The position numbers were made by a program, and so were the translations under genes. Shown here piece after piece: positions 35,800-44,840 of a DNA stretch of 64,000 nucleotides; the stretch's first letter is position 1, and each line of letters opens with the position of its first letter. Source of the stretch: Prochlorococcus sp. AG-355-N16 (GTDB lineage: Bacteria > Cyanobacteriota > Cyanobacteriia > PCC-6307 > Cyanobiaceae); contig QCEF01000005.1 of the NCBI GenBank assembly GCA_003278545.1, positions 1 to 64,000 of the forward strand. The letters are read 5' to 3'. The notes beneath the pieces were generated by a model. That model was not told where the DNA came from, ran no database searches, and saw nothing but the letters and a program-made list of their open reading frames with translations.

Positions 35800-36909
35800 A
35801 TGAGCGATATATTATTAATTGGTTCATGTGAGCCATTTAGTGGTAAGTCTGCAATGGTTCTTGGGATAGCAAAAAAACTTTTACAGGAGAAAAAAAAAGT
35901 ACGCATTGGAAAACCACTAGCAACATGTATTGAACTTACTAACCTTCCTTCAATGTCTTATGAAGGATTAATAGATGATGATGTTAAGTTTATTGGATCT
36001 ACATTAAATATCGAAGAGAAGAATTTAATTTCCTCAGTAGGATTATTGGATAATATATCAGCTGAAAAAAGAATCTTTAATAAAGACTTACTCCCAGGAA
36101 AAGGTTTTGATCAGATTGAAGGATTGGTTAATGATGATTTTGAGGGCCTGAATATTTTAGAGGCAGCTGGAAGTCTTCATGAAGGTATGATTTATGGCTT
36201 AAGTCTCCCACAATTAGCTAAGGATTTAGATGCGAAAGTTTTAATTGTGAATCTATGGGAAGATTGTAAAAGTGTGGATGCATTACTTGATGCGAAAAAA
36301 CAATTAGGAGAGAAATTGACCGGAGTTGTATTGAACGGGGTTTTGCCACAAGAAGTCGAAAAAGTTAAAAATGAAATAATACCTTCTCTTAAAGATTTGG
36401 ATATTGAAGTGTTTGGGGTAATGCCTAAATCACCACTTCTTAGAAGTGTCACTGTCGAAGAGCTTGTAAGAAGACTAGATGCCCAAGTGATTTGTTGCCC
36501 TGAAAAAAATCAATTGCTTGTTGAAACATTAAGTATTGGTGCAATGGGGGTAAATTCTGCAATGGAATTTTTCAGGAGAAGACGAAATATGGCTGTAGTT
36601 ACTGGAGCTGATAGAACTGATATCCAACTCGCTGCTCTGGAGGCTTCGACTCAATGCCTAATTTTAACTGGAATGGGAGATCCCTTGTCACAATTGATTC
36701 ATAGAGCGGAGGAATTGGAGGTGCCAATTTTGAAAGTGGAATTAGATACTCTTTCCTCCGTGGAAATTATTGAACAAGCCTTTGGTCATGTCAGAATACA
36801 TGAATCAATTAAAGCTTCTTATGCTATTCAATTAGTTCAAGAGAATGTAAATCTACAAAGAATTCTCGAAAAGATAGATTTTCCCTGCAATTTTTCAGAT
36901 AAATGCTAA
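35800..36909 (+). CDS. BioD-like P-loop/DRTGG domain protein (Pta N-terminal-like)
   Basis: This 369-aa protein has a dethiobiotin-synthetase-like P-loop domain (LIGSCEPFSGKSAMVLG, about residues 5-21), ILEAAGSLHEG and LDAKKQLGEKLTGVVLNGVLP strands, then a DRTGG domain (about 215-320, VVTGADRTDIQLAAL). It lacks a phosphotransacetylase domain, so it matches the stand-alone N-terminal half of long Pta proteins. The family may sense nucleotides or acyl metabolites; its function in cyanobacteria is unknown. The LOG-like gene begins 25 bp downstream. Confidence 0.82.
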   Translation: MSDILLIGSCEPFSGKSAMVLGIAKKLLQEKKKVRIGKPLATCIELTNLPSMSYEGLIDDDVKFIGSTLNIEEKNLISSVGLLDNISAEKRIFNKDLLPGKGFDQIEGLVNDDFEGLNILEAAGSLHEGMIYGLSLPQLAKDLDAKVLIVNLWEDCKSVDALLDAKKQLGEKLTGVVLNGVLPQEVEKVKNEIIPSLKDLDIEVFGVMPKSPLLRSVTVEELVRRLDAQVICCPEKNQLLVETLSIGAMGVNSAMEFFRRRRNMAVVTGADRTDIQLAALEASTQCLILTGMGDPLSQLIHRAEELEVPILKVELDTLSSVEIIEQAFGHVRIHESIKASYAIQLVQENVNLQRILEKIDFPCNFSDKC

Positions 36910-36934
36910 TTTCAAATATAGGAACTATATTAAT

Positions 36935-37447
36935 TTGAGTCGCTCTTTAGATCTACCAGCAACCGAAGGCGTTGATGCCTTAGCTCAAGAACTTGCAAAA
37001 CTCCAAGATAATGGGAAAAGGAGAATTGCTTTTTTGGGCAGCAGGCATGTACCAGTTGTCGATATCCACTTAATTGAGTTGATAGCAAGGTCGTTAGCAG
37101 AGGAAGGACATAATATCCTTACTTCTGGATCACAAGGTGTAAATGCGGCTGTTATTCGAGCTGTCTTAGATATTAATCCATCATTATTAACAGTTTTATT
37201 ACCACAAAGTCTTGATAAACAAATACCCGAAATAAAAGATCAACTCGAAAGAGTTATGCATTTGGTTGAAAAAAGTGAAAATGATGAATTACCTTTGCCA
37301 CTTGCAAGCAGTCTTTGTAATCAAGAAATTATTACTAGGTGCGATCAATTAATATGTTTTGCTTTTCACGATAGTGAAACTTTGTTAAGTAGTTGTAGAT
37401 GCGCAGAAGAAATGGGGAAAGTGGTTAGTTTGTTATTTTTTGATTAA
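36935..37447 (+). CDS. LOG/DprA-like Rossmann protein
   Basis: The 170-aa protein starts with TTG 36935. After about 25 residues the core reads RRIAFLGSRHVPVV and GHNILTSGSQGVNAAVIRAV, a nucleotide-binding fold similar to lysine-decarboxylase-like (LOG) and DprA/Smf families. Cysteines near the C-terminus (CNQEIITRC, SSCRCAEEMG) are notable. It follows the BioD-like/DRTGG gene by 25 bp, so the two probably form an operon of unknown role. A DNA-recombination role would be speculation. Confidence 0.7.
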   Translation: MSRSLDLPATEGVDALAQELAKLQDNGKRRIAFLGSRHVPVVDIHLIELIARSLAEEGHNILTSGSQGVNAAVIRAVLDINPSLLTVLLPQSLDKQIPEIKDQLERVMHLVEKSENDELPLPLASSLCNQEIITRCDQLICFAFHDSETLLSSCRCAEEMGKVVSLLFFD

Positions 37448-37512
37448 ATAAATCCATTTCCCCTTATTAAAGATGATTTATGCTAATAATATTTAACTTT
37501 TAATAATTTACT

Positions 37513-38010
37513 ATGGCAGAAAGTTTTTCATTTGATGTAGTTTCTGATTTTGATAGACAGGAATTGGTCAATACTTTGGATCAAGTAAAAAGGGAAATTT
37601 CTCAGCGTTACGATCTGAAAGGCACAGACACTTCAGTTGATTTAGATAAAGAAAATATTTTTATAATCACTAATAGTGAATTAACCTTAAATGCTGTTAA
37701 TGACATAATTAGACAAAAAGCAATAAAAAGAAAATTATCTTTAAAAATATTTGACTACGGTGAAATTGAAATGGTTAGTGGTAATAGAGTAAAACAGACA
37801 ATTTTATTAAAACAAGGAATTAAACAAGAAATCGCAAAAAAAATTAGTAAAAATATTAGAGATCAAATAAAGAAAATTAATGTCAGCATCAATGGAGAAA
37901 CACTCAGAGTTGCGAGTAAGAGCAAAAATGATCTTCAATTAGCAATTAAGATTGTTAGTGAGTTGGAAGAGTCTTTGAACATTCCTCTAAAAGCTAATAA
38001 CTTTAGATAA
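37513..38010 (+). CDS. yajQ: YajQ family nucleotide-binding protein (DUF520)
   Basis: The 165-aa protein matches YajQ, with the N-terminal SFSFDVVSDFDRQEL and the RYDLKGTDTSVDL segment, and the VRV/KNDLQLAI pattern near the C-terminus. It contains two ferredoxin-like folds that bind nucleic acid or nucleotides; a Xanthomonas relative binds cyclic-di-GMP. It lies 65 bp after the LOG-like gene and 27 bp before the 65-aa gene on the same strand. Confidence 0.92.
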   Translation: MAESFSFDVVSDFDRQELVNTLDQVKREISQRYDLKGTDTSVDLDKENIFIITNSELTLNAVNDIIRQKAIKRKLSLKIFDYGEIEMVSGNRVKQTILLKQGIKQEIAKKISKNIRDQIKKINVSINGETLRVASKSKNDLQLAIKIVSELEESLNIPLKANNFR

Positions 38011-38037
38011 AATATTCAATATTAATATTTTTAATGC

Positions 38038-38235
38038 ATGACAGATTATTCAGAATCTCTCATTAAATCATTGAGTAAAAAAGTAAAAGAATATCCTCGC
38101 TTTTCAAAAGTAGAAATAGAGAAATTTTGTTGGATGGCGGTGCATGAGCATAAGCATGGTGTTTTACCCTCTGAATATGACATAAGAGAAATAGATGAGG
38201 ACCTTTATTTAGAACTTTTGCAAGAATTTAAATAA
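38038..38235 (+). CDS. Hypothetical protein, 65 aa
   Basis: This small acidic/basic mixed protein (MTDYSESLIKSLSKK...) has the central segment EIEKFCWMAVHEHKHGVLPSEYDI. It has no signal or membrane helix and looks mainly helical. It lies 27 bp downstream of yajQ on the same strand and probably in its operon, before the 121-bp gap that precedes the prohibitin-like gene. I do not recognise the family. Codon use looks normal for the region, which supports a real gene. Confidence 0.6.
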   Translation: MTDYSESLIKSLSKKVKEYPRFSKVEIEKFCWMAVHEHKHGVLPSEYDIREIDEDLYLELLQEFK

Positions 38236-38356
38236 AATATCTAGTAAATAGTATTTACATTTAAATCTACAATTATTAAAAAAATATTTTAATTAAATGC
38301 CTTATTAATGCACTAATTAGTCTATTTAAATATCATTAATTAAAAGAAAAAATTTA

Positions 38357-39160
38357 ATGTCAACATCTTTTAAAAATGTAACACCAACAGGTCCAGGTGG
38401 AACGGCAACATTATTAATTGTATTGTCTTTTACTGGCTTTCTTTTGCTCACTCAATCTCTCTTTGTTGTCCCTTCTGGACAAGTCGCGGTTGTTACAACA
38501 TTAGGGAAAGTAAGTGGCCCCTCTAGGAGAGCTGGTTTAAACTTTAAACTTCCATTTGTTCAATCAGTTTATCCATTTGATATAAAAACTCAGGTTCAAC
38601 CCGAAAAATTTGAAACTTTAACTAAAGATCTTCAAGTGATTAGGGCTACAGCTACCGTAAAGTACTCAGTAAAGCCCAACGAAGCAGGAAGGATCTTCGC
38701 CACAATTGCAAGCAGAAATAGCGATGTTTATCAAAAAATAGTTCAGCCATCTTTGCTAAAAGCTTTAAAATCCGTTTTTTCTCAATATGAGTTAGAAACA
38801 ATTGCTACTGAATTCGCCGTAATTTCTGAAAAAGTAGGCGATACGGTTGCAAAAGAACTAAATTCATTCGACTATGTAGATGTTAAAAGTTTAGATCTTA
38901 CTGGATTAGAGATTGCTGAGGAATATAGAGCTGCGATTGAACAAAAGCAAATAGCAGGTCAGCAACTATTAAGAGCAAAGACAGAAGTTGAAATTGCTGA
39001 ACAAGAAGCACTTAGATATGAGACATTAAATAGAAGTCTCGACGATCAGGTACTTTTCAAATTATTTCTCGACAAATGGGACGGTAGCACACAAGTTGTT
39101 CCTGGCCTACCAGGTTCAGAAGGCGGAAGCCCCCCAGTAATAGTTGGTGGTAAAAGATAA
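38357..39160 (+). CDS. Band 7/prohibitin-like membrane protein
   Basis: The 267-aa protein has one N-terminal membrane helix (about residues 17-37) followed by the SPFH/band-7 domain (SGQVAVVTTLGKVSGPSRRAGLNFKLPF..., IKTQVQP) and a helical C-terminal part ending in a Pro/Gly-rich tail. Prohibitin-like proteins form ring assemblies that modulate membrane proteases such as FtsH, which in cyanobacteria repairs photosystem II. It is a single gene, convergent with hemL across a strong hairpin. Confidence 0.88.
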   Translation: MSTSFKNVTPTGPGGTATLLIVLSFTGFLLLTQSLFVVPSGQVAVVTTLGKVSGPSRRAGLNFKLPFVQSVYPFDIKTQVQPEKFETLTKDLQVIRATATVKYSVKPNEAGRIFATIASRNSDVYQKIVQPSLLKALKSVFSQYELETIATEFAVISEKVGDTVAKELNSFDYVDVKSLDLTGLEIAEEYRAAIEQKQIAGQQLLRAKTEVEIAEQEALRYETLNRSLDDQVLFKLFLDKWDGSTQVVPGLPGSEGGSPPVIVGGKR

Positions 39161-39191
39161 TTTAAAAAAAATTATCCTTCTTTGTAATTTT

Positions 39192-39235
39192 AATCATTTA
39201 CATTTTTTTCTTTTATGTAAAAAATGTAAATGATT
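39192..39235. terminator. Bidirectional hairpin terminator, prohibitin/hemL
   Basis: A 17-bp perfect inverted repeat (arms 39192-39208 and 39219-39235, loop of 10 nt) lies between two convergent genes. The right arm overlaps the first two bases of the hemL stop at 39234-39236. U-rich stretches follow on both strands. Confidence 0.8.
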
Positions 39236-40535
39236 ATTTTTTTATTGCATTAAAAGATTCGTCAAAAGCCTCAATAGTTTTGTCAATTTCTTCTTCGCTG
39301 TGAGCCAGAGATGTGAAACCAGCTTCGAAGGGACTTGGCGCTAGGTAAATCCCTCGTCTAAGCATTTCTCCATGCAACTTACCAAAAAGTTCGGCATCAT
39401 TGTTTTTGGCTTCATCAAAGTTCCTGACTGGCCCATCACATAAGAAGAAACCAAACATTGCGCTTACACTTCCACCGTTAATAGCGATTCCGTTATTTTC
39501 TGCAGACTGAATTATCCCTTCAATTAATCTAGAGGTTGTTGAATCAAGTTTATCGTATGTACCATCTTGTTTAAGTAGTTCAAGAGTTTTTATTCCAGCA
39601 GTCATTGCAAGTGGATTTCCGCTCAAAGTACCTGCCTGGTAAACTGGACCTGAAGGAGCTACCATTGACATTATTTCTTTCTTGCCTCCATAAGCTCCAA
39701 CAGGTAGGCCTCCACCAATTACTTTCCCGAGGGTGGTTAAATCAGGAGTAACCCCAAACTTTTCTTGAGCGCCCCCATAACTTATTCTGAATCCAGTCAT
39801 TACTTCATCAAAAACTAATAAGGATCCGTTCTCAGTGGTTAATTCTCTTAATCCTTCCAAGAATCCAGGCTCTGGAGTAATAAATCCAGCATTACCTACA
39901 ATAGGCTCAAGTATAACTCCCGAAATGGCATCAGGATTTTCTGAAAATAATTTTTTTACTGCTTCAAGGTCATTGTAGGGAGCGGTAAGTGTGTTGGCAG
40001 TTGTTGAACGAGGAACACCAGGAGAATCAGGTAAACCTAGAGTGGCAACACCTGAGCCTGCTTTCACTAAAAACATATCTGCATGACCGTGATAGCAACC
40101 GTCAAATTTAATAACTTTATCTCTTCCAGTAAATGCTCGCATAAGTCTCAAAACAGCCATGCAAGCTTCTGTTCCACTATTAACAAATCTGACCATTTCT
40201 ACAGATGGGACTGCATCTATTACCATTTCAGCAAGTTGGTTTTCTAAAACGCATGGAGCCCCAAAGCTTGTTCCTTTCTCAAGTGCTTCCTGTAATGCCG
40301 TTGTTACTTCAGGATGGGCATGTCCACATATAGCCGGCCCCCAACTTCCTATATAGTCAATATATCTATTTCCATCAATATCCCAAGCAAAAGGACCTTT
40401 GACTCTATCAAAAACAATTGGCTTGCCTCCTACAGATTTAAAAGCTCTTACTGGAGAGCTTACTCCTCCTGGCATTAGTAGTTGGGCGGCAGAGAAAATT
40501 TCTTCTGATTTGGTGTAATTTAATATGTCAGTCAC
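39234..40535 (-). CDS. hemL: Glutamate-1-semialdehyde 2,1-aminomutase
   Basis: This PLP enzyme converts glutamate-1-semialdehyde to 5-aminolevulinate, the committed precursor of chlorophyll, heme and corrin. The 433-aa protein has the PLP-binding Lys in [19 protein letters not shown] (about residues 265-283), the [13 protein letters not shown] motif and [13 protein letters not shown]. The start is GTG 40533-40535. A putative promoter lies 44 bp upstream. Confidence 0.96.
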   Translation of the reverse strand: MTDILNYTKSEEIFSAAQLLMPGGVSSPVRAFKSVGGKPIVFDRVKGPFAWDIDGNRYIDYIGSWGPAICGHAHPEVTTALQEALEKGTSFGAPCVLENQLAEMVIDAVPSVEMVRFVNSGTEACMAVLRLMRAFTGRDKVIKFDGCYHGHADMFLVKAGSGVATLGLPDSPGVPRSTTANTLTAPYNDLEAVKKLFSENPDAISGVILEPIVGNAGFITPEPGFLEGLRELTTENGSLLVFDEVMTGFRISYGGAQEKFGVTPDLTTLGKVIGGGLPVGAYGGKKEIMSMVAPSGPVYQAGTLSGNPLAMTAGIKTLELLKQDGTYDKLDSTTSRLIEGIIQSAENNGIAINGGSVSAMFGFFLCDGPVRNFDEAKNNDAELFGKLHGEMLRRGIYLAPSPFEAGFTSLAHSEEEIDKTIEAFDESFNAIKK

Positions 40536-40578
40536 AATTTAGGTAAATGATGTTTTGAGAAAAATCTTTTCATGTTCT

Positions 40579-40607
40579 AAGTTAGAAATAAGTAAAAATT
40601 TTGTCAA
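40579..40607 (-). promoter_or_regulatory. Putative sigma-70-type promoter of hemL
   Basis: On the minus strand a perfect TTGACA (complement of 40602-40607) is followed after 17 nt by TAACTT (40579-40584). This would place the start of transcription about 35 nt before the hemL GTG. The -10 is weak (three of six consensus bases), so this is a candidate only. The surrounding 226-bp gap (40536-40761) shows no gene. Confidence 0.4.
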
Positions 40608-40761
40608 TCAGAATGAAATTCTACATTATGATATTTTTATTGCGATAGTTTGGATTGTAAATTGTTAATTTTAAATAAATCATAAAAAAAAACGATTTTA
40701 TTTTAGATAACTCTTTATTAATAGGCGTTTTCAAGCATTAAAAAAATTCAATTTATTTTTT

Positions 40762-41607
40762 TTATATTTCGAAGAAATTATCCTCATCCTCAAAAAAATC
40801 TACATTTATTTCGTTTAAGTTAAGATCTATCATTACTGGGACATGATCACTTGGACGCAAATTACCTCTAGGTGAGCTGTCTATGACACAACTTTTAAGT
40901 TTTGAAGAAAGTTCTTTGCTGATATAGATGTGGTCTATTCTCCAACCTTTATTTAATTCAAAGGCGTTGTTACGGTAATCCCACCAACTCCAATGACCAG
41001 TATTTTGTTCAAAAATCCTGAACGAATCTATTAATCTTTTTTTCAGAACATTATTTAGTGCATTTCTCTCTATCTCAGATGCCATTATTCCTCCTTCATA
41101 TTTCTTTGGATCATGAATATCCAAGTTAGATGGAGCAATATTAAAATCACCCAAAAGACAAATTAATTCTCCTTTTTTTTCTTGCTCATCCAAAAATGAA
41201 GCTAAACAATTTAACCAATTAATTTTGTATTGGAACTTACTAGATTCAAGAGAAGAGCCATTTGGCACATATACATTAATGATTTTAATGCCATTAATAT
41301 CAGCAGAAATCAATCTTTTTTGATCTTGGAAAATTTCGATATTTTGATTAGAGTCGTTACAACCGTAGAATCCTTTTTTAACGTTTTCTGGCTTTATTTT
41401 AGAAATAATAGCGACACCATTGTATGACTTTTGTCCGTAGACTTCTACTGAGTATCCTAATTTTTCAAAAGGTTCAACAGGGAAACTATCGTCCATCACT
41501 TTTGTTTCCTGCAAACATAGAATATCTGGATTAGTTTGATTAATCCAATCTATTATTTGTGAAAGTCTAGTTCTTATAGAGTTAACATTCCAAGTTGCTA
41601 TTAACAA
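40762..41607 (-). CDS. xth: Exodeoxyribonuclease III
   Basis: This apurinic/apyrimidinic endonuclease and 3'-5' exonuclease of base excision repair is 281 aa long. It shows ATWNVNSIRTRL at the start, the metal ligand Glu in LCLQETK, the GDFNIAP Asp/Asn pair and the late SDHVPV His. The start is TTG 41605-41607 (MLIATWN). It is divergent from the secreted hypothetical gene (71-bp gap). Confidence 0.94.
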   Translation of the reverse strand: MLIATWNVNSIRTRLSQIIDWINQTNPDILCLQETKVMDDSFPVEPFEKLGYSVEVYGQKSYNGVAIISKIKPENVKKGFYGCNDSNQNIEIFQDQKRLISADINGIKIINVYVPNGSSLESSKFQYKINWLNCLASFLDEQEKKGELICLLGDFNIAPSNLDIHDPKKYEGGIMASEIERNALNNVLKKRLIDSFRIFEQNTGHWSWWDYRNNAFELNKGWRIDHIYISKELSSKLKSCVIDSSPRGNLRPSDHVPVMIDLNLNEINVDFFEDEDNFFEI

Positions 41608-41678
41608 ATTCCTACTAAATTATGTAAAATTAAAATAGCAAAAATTTTTGGCGTTAAAGAATTTTGAAATTAAACAAA

Positions 41679-41963
41679 ATGAAAAATAATTTTTGCAAAA
41701 GCTTCTATAAATTCATAACTTTTTTAATTTTTTTTACTTTATTAATTCCCTTAAAAAGTAACTACCTAAATGCTGAATATATATTTGAAGAATTAGAATT
41801 CGATACCTCAACTAAAACAGAAGATGATAGTTCAGCTTTTCCAACTAATCCTTTTGAACTTGTGGAAATGATTAGAAGGCAAAATAGTATGAATGATGCG
41901 ACTGATCCTTCTGATGCAATTGATAATGCGTTAAAGTCTTTTAATAGTTCGGAGGAAAATTAA
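41679..41963 (+). CDS. Hypothetical secreted protein, 94 aa
   Basis: The protein has a typical Sec signal peptide (basic MKNNFCKSFYK then a hydrophobic IFFTLLIPL core, likely cleaved after LNA), followed by a short acidic mature part rich in Glu, Asp and Ser. A low-complexity mature chain without cysteines suggests a small periplasmic or lumenal protein. The ATG at 41679 is preferred over the in-frame TTG at 41664. The next hypothetical gene follows after 39 bp. Family unknown. Confidence 0.6.
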   Translation: MKNNFCKSFYKFITFLIFFTLLIPLKSNYLNAEYIFEELEFDTSTKTEDDSSAFPTNPFELVEMIRRQNSMNDATDPSDAIDNALKSFNSSEEN

Positions 41964-42002
41964 GAAATTTAATACGGTAAATTGTTATTTTCAAATTTTC
42001 AC

Positions 42003-42602
42003 ATGTTAAAAAACCCTATCCCAAAAGTTACCAATCAATTACAGCACAGAGCAATCGGTATTATTAATGGTAAATTCATTCCTCTTAGTAGTAAGCAATT
42101 AAATAGAGGCTTTTTAATTGATAATAAAGACGAAAAAATTGAAACAGTAGTTCTAGGTAAAGCATTATCACTTTTAAAAAAGCATATTGATTTAAAGGAA
42201 AGTTATTATTGGATTGTTTATCCAAAGAATAAAAATACTCAAAACTTGCATTTACAGGTTGCAGGCATCTGGGATCCTTATCAACTAAATGATTTCCCTA
42301 ATGATTCTTCAAAAACTGACTTCTCAAAATTATTAGAAGAATTAGATCTGAAAAATAACTATTTTTCTGTCAGAGGAGAATTGGTTTTTGTCAACACTAA
42401 AAAGAAAGAATTTGTTATTAAAATCTGCCCAGCTATAAAGTCAAAAAAATTAAAAAATAAAAATTTTAAATTAGTCATAAAAGGAGAGCTTTCTCTTGAA
42501 CTTCTGCATAGTTTTGTAAGTTTAGATATCAACAGAGATGGAAATTCTTTGCAATTAATAAATTACGAAGTGATTGAAAAAAATCTTTCTAAATATAATT
42601 AG
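42003..42602 (+). CDS. Hypothetical protein, 199 aa
   Basis: This is a soluble protein without signal peptide or membrane helix. The N-terminus (MLKNPIPKVTNQLQHRAIGIINGKF) resembles the start of an OB-like or KOW-type beta domain, and the segment YFSVRGELVFVNTKKKEFVIKICPAIK looks like a paired strand repeat. The ATG at 42003 is preferred over a TTG at 41982. It sits between a secreted hypothetical and the LarC-like gene on the plus strand. I do not recognise the family. Confidence 0.6.
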   Translation: MLKNPIPKVTNQLQHRAIGIINGKFIPLSSKQLNRGFLIDNKDEKIETVVLGKALSLLKKHIDLKESYYWIVYPKNKNTQNLHLQVAGIWDPYQLNDFPNDSSKTDFSKLLEELDLKNNYFSVRGELVFVNTKKKEFVIKICPAIKSKKLKNKNFKLVIKGELSLELLHSFVSLDINRDGNSLQLINYEVIEKNLSKYN

Positions 42603-42654
42603 AATGAAAGGCTAATTCCCACCGTAATTTTACCAGTTAAGAAATCTTTGATTT

Positions 42655-43887
42655 ATGGATGATGTTTTAATTGAATGTTCTCCTGGTATCTCTGGAGATA
42701 TGTTGTTAGGAGCATTTTATGATTTAGGGGTGCCTAAAAAAGTTATTGAACAGCCTCTTATTGATCTTGGATTAAAGGATCTATATCAACTAAACTTTAA
42801 AGAATCAAAAAGTTGTTCAATCCGAGGCATCAAGGCAAAGGTTGAAAGTATTGATTGTAGTCCTATCAAAAGAACTTGGGGAAGTATTAAGGAACTTATT
42901 CTAAATGGCCAGTTAGAAGATAAATTAAAAAAAATAATTTATGAAGTATTTGAATCTTTAGCAATTGCGGAAGGAAAAGTTCATGGCATTAAATCTGATG
43001 ATGTTCATTTTCATGAAATTGGAGCTATAGATTCATTGGTAGATATCATTGGAGTATGTGCTGCATTGAATTACTTAAATCCAAAGAGGGTTTATTGTAA
43101 TGAACCAATGTTGGGGAAAGGCTTTGTTCAAACTGAACATGGAAAATTATCTGTACCACCTCCTGCTGTAATAGAGCTAATAAGACAAAAAAACATTAAG
43201 GTTTTATCAAGCCTTGACTCAATAGAGGGTGAACTCTCAACACCAACTGGCGTTTCTTTACTCGTTAATTTAGCCGACTATCATGAAACTCCTTCAAAAT
43301 ATTCTATTAATTCTTATGGAGTAGGCATTGGTAACCTAAAATTCCCATTCCCCAATTTGGTAAGAGTTTATAAAATTTCTTCATTTGAGGATTCTTCTAT
43401 TGAAGATAATGCACATATCAGTCCAAAGTGTGAAGAGATATCTATTCAAGAAGCATGGATTGATGACCAAACACCCGAAGATATATCTAATTTTGTGGAG
43501 AAACTCAGAATTGAGGGAGCTTACGACGTTTCCTATCAAGCTATCAATATGAAAAAGAATAGAATTGGATTTTCTATTCAAGCAATCTTGCCCGTAGATA
43601 AAAAAGAATATTTTAGGCGATTATGGTTTGATTATTCCAACACTATTGGGGTTCGTGAAAGGAACCAATCTAGGTGGATATTACTCAGACGCAGAGGAGA
43701 ATGTTCAACCAATTTTGGCAATATAAAAGTTAAACAAACTTTGAAACCAGATGGATCAATAAATATGAAACCAGAAAATGATGAGGTTTTGAGATTAAAA
43801 TTAGAGCATAAAATATCAACTTACGAAATAAGAAAAATAATAAAAGAATCAAGTAAAAAATTTAAAGCATTTGAAAACTGGAAATGA
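42655..43887 (+). CDS. larC: LarC-like nickel insertion protein
   Basis: The 410-aa protein matches the LarC/UPF0272 family: N-terminal DVLIECSPGISGDMLLGAFYDLG, the His-rich DDVHFHEIGAIDSLVDI segment (about residues 116-132) and NEPMLGKGFVQTEHG. In lactobacilli LarC inserts nickel into the pyridinium pincer cofactor of lactate racemase. The partners LarB and LarE are not in this window, so a cofactor role is inferred from the family only. Its stop overlaps the start of the downstream membrane gene by 4 bp (ATGA). Confidence 0.88.
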   Translation: MDDVLIECSPGISGDMLLGAFYDLGVPKKVIEQPLIDLGLKDLYQLNFKESKSCSIRGIKAKVESIDCSPIKRTWGSIKELILNGQLEDKLKKIIYEVFESLAIAEGKVHGIKSDDVHFHEIGAIDSLVDIIGVCAALNYLNPKRVYCNEPMLGKGFVQTEHGKLSVPPPAVIELIRQKNIKVLSSLDSIEGELSTPTGVSLLVNLADYHETPSKYSINSYGVGIGNLKFPFPNLVRVYKISSFEDSSIEDNAHISPKCEEISIQEAWIDDQTPEDISNFVEKLRIEGAYDVSYQAINMKKNRIGFSIQAILPVDKKEYFRRLWFDYSNTIGVRERNQSRWILLRRRGECSTNFGNIKVKQTLKPDGSINMKPENDEVLRLKLEHKISTYEIRKIIKESSKKFKAFENWK

Positions 43888-44840
43888 GATTTATTATAAG
43901 TAATCAACGATATTTGAAATTCCTTAAAAAAATTAATTTTGGTGGTTTAAAGAGTATTTTCTTTATTTCAAGCTTGTCATATTTTTGCATCTATTTTTTT
44001 GATAATATTGATCAAATTTCTTTTGAGATCAATTTAGAAAGAAATGGAACTAATTTATCTTTATCATTTTTATTTTGTGTTTTAAGTATTTATCTGAACG
44101 CTTATGCATGGAAATATATCTTTAAATGGTTAGGGAAAGAATTTAAAAGTAATAATCTAGTTTCTTTTTATGTTTTAACTAATATTCTTAAATATGTTCC
44201 AGGGGGGATGTGGCATTTTGTTGAAAGATTTAATTTTATAAAAAAAATAAGTAACCCTCAGATTGCTTTGTATTCGACACTTATAGAACCTTATTTTATG
44301 TTGACTGGATCATTTCTCTTGGCATCAATGGGTTTAATTTTTTCACCATTTTATTTTTTCTTAATTTTTCCTTTAGTATTCTTAAATAGGAAATTTATTT
44401 TTTTGATATTTAAAATATTAGGGACTCTTAAGGGGAAAGTACTTGAGGTTTTGAGACTTCCAAATTCAAAGGGCCAATTTGAAGAGAGAATAAATATAGT
44501 TTCTTTTTTCCCTTCTAGAGCTTTATTTCTTGAAATTGGTTTTGTTTTGTCTAAATTTATTGGGTTTTATATTTGCTTAAATATTTTTTATACAAGTAAT
44601 ACTCTGAACATAATATTTTTATTAGTAATCTTTTCTTTGTCATGGTCTATAGGCTTGGTAGTCCCAGCAGCTCCTGGAGGAGTTGGAGTTTTTGAGGCTT
44701 GCCTCCTTTTATTTGTTGGAAAAAGTATTCCAGAAAATATAATTCTTATAAGCTTAGTTTATTTTAGGGTTATATCTACCTTGGCAGATTTGTTGTTAAG
44801 CTTACCTTTTTTAATAAGAAAAGTGTCCAAAAGAATTTAG
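43884..44840 (+). CDS. LPG-synthase-TM/UPF0104-like membrane protein
   Basis: The 318-aa protein has about eight helices and the family motif LVVPAAPGGVGVFEACLLLF near the C-terminus (about residues 256-275), plus KYVPGGMWHFVERF in the middle. Such proteins resemble the flippase part of MprF. With no synthase domain present, it may move lipids or glycolipids across the membrane (inference). Its start overlaps the larC stop, so the two are coupled. The stop overlaps the convergent ABC permease stop by 4 bp. Confidence 0.82.
   Translation: MRFIISNQRYLKFLKKINFGGLKSIFFISSLSYFCIYFFDNIDQISFEINLERNGTNLSLSFLFCVLSIYLNAYAWKYIFKWLGKEFKSNNLVSFYVLTNILKYVPGGMWHFVERFNFIKKISNPQIALYSTLIEPYFMLTGSFLLASMGLIFSPFYFFLIFPLVFLNRKFIFLIFKILGTLKGKVLEVLRLPNSKGQFEERINIVSFFPSRALFLEIGFVLSKFIGFYICLNIFYTSNTLNIIFLLVIFSLSWSIGLVVPAAPGGVGVFEACLLLFVGKSIPENIILISLVYFRVISTLADLLLSLPFLIRKVSKRI

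Noticed and set aside
40536-40761. Possible small gene in the 226-bp gap between xth and hemL
   Set aside because: Only very short frames (about 20 codons) exist and none shows protein-like composition; a promoter for hemL is the better explanation.
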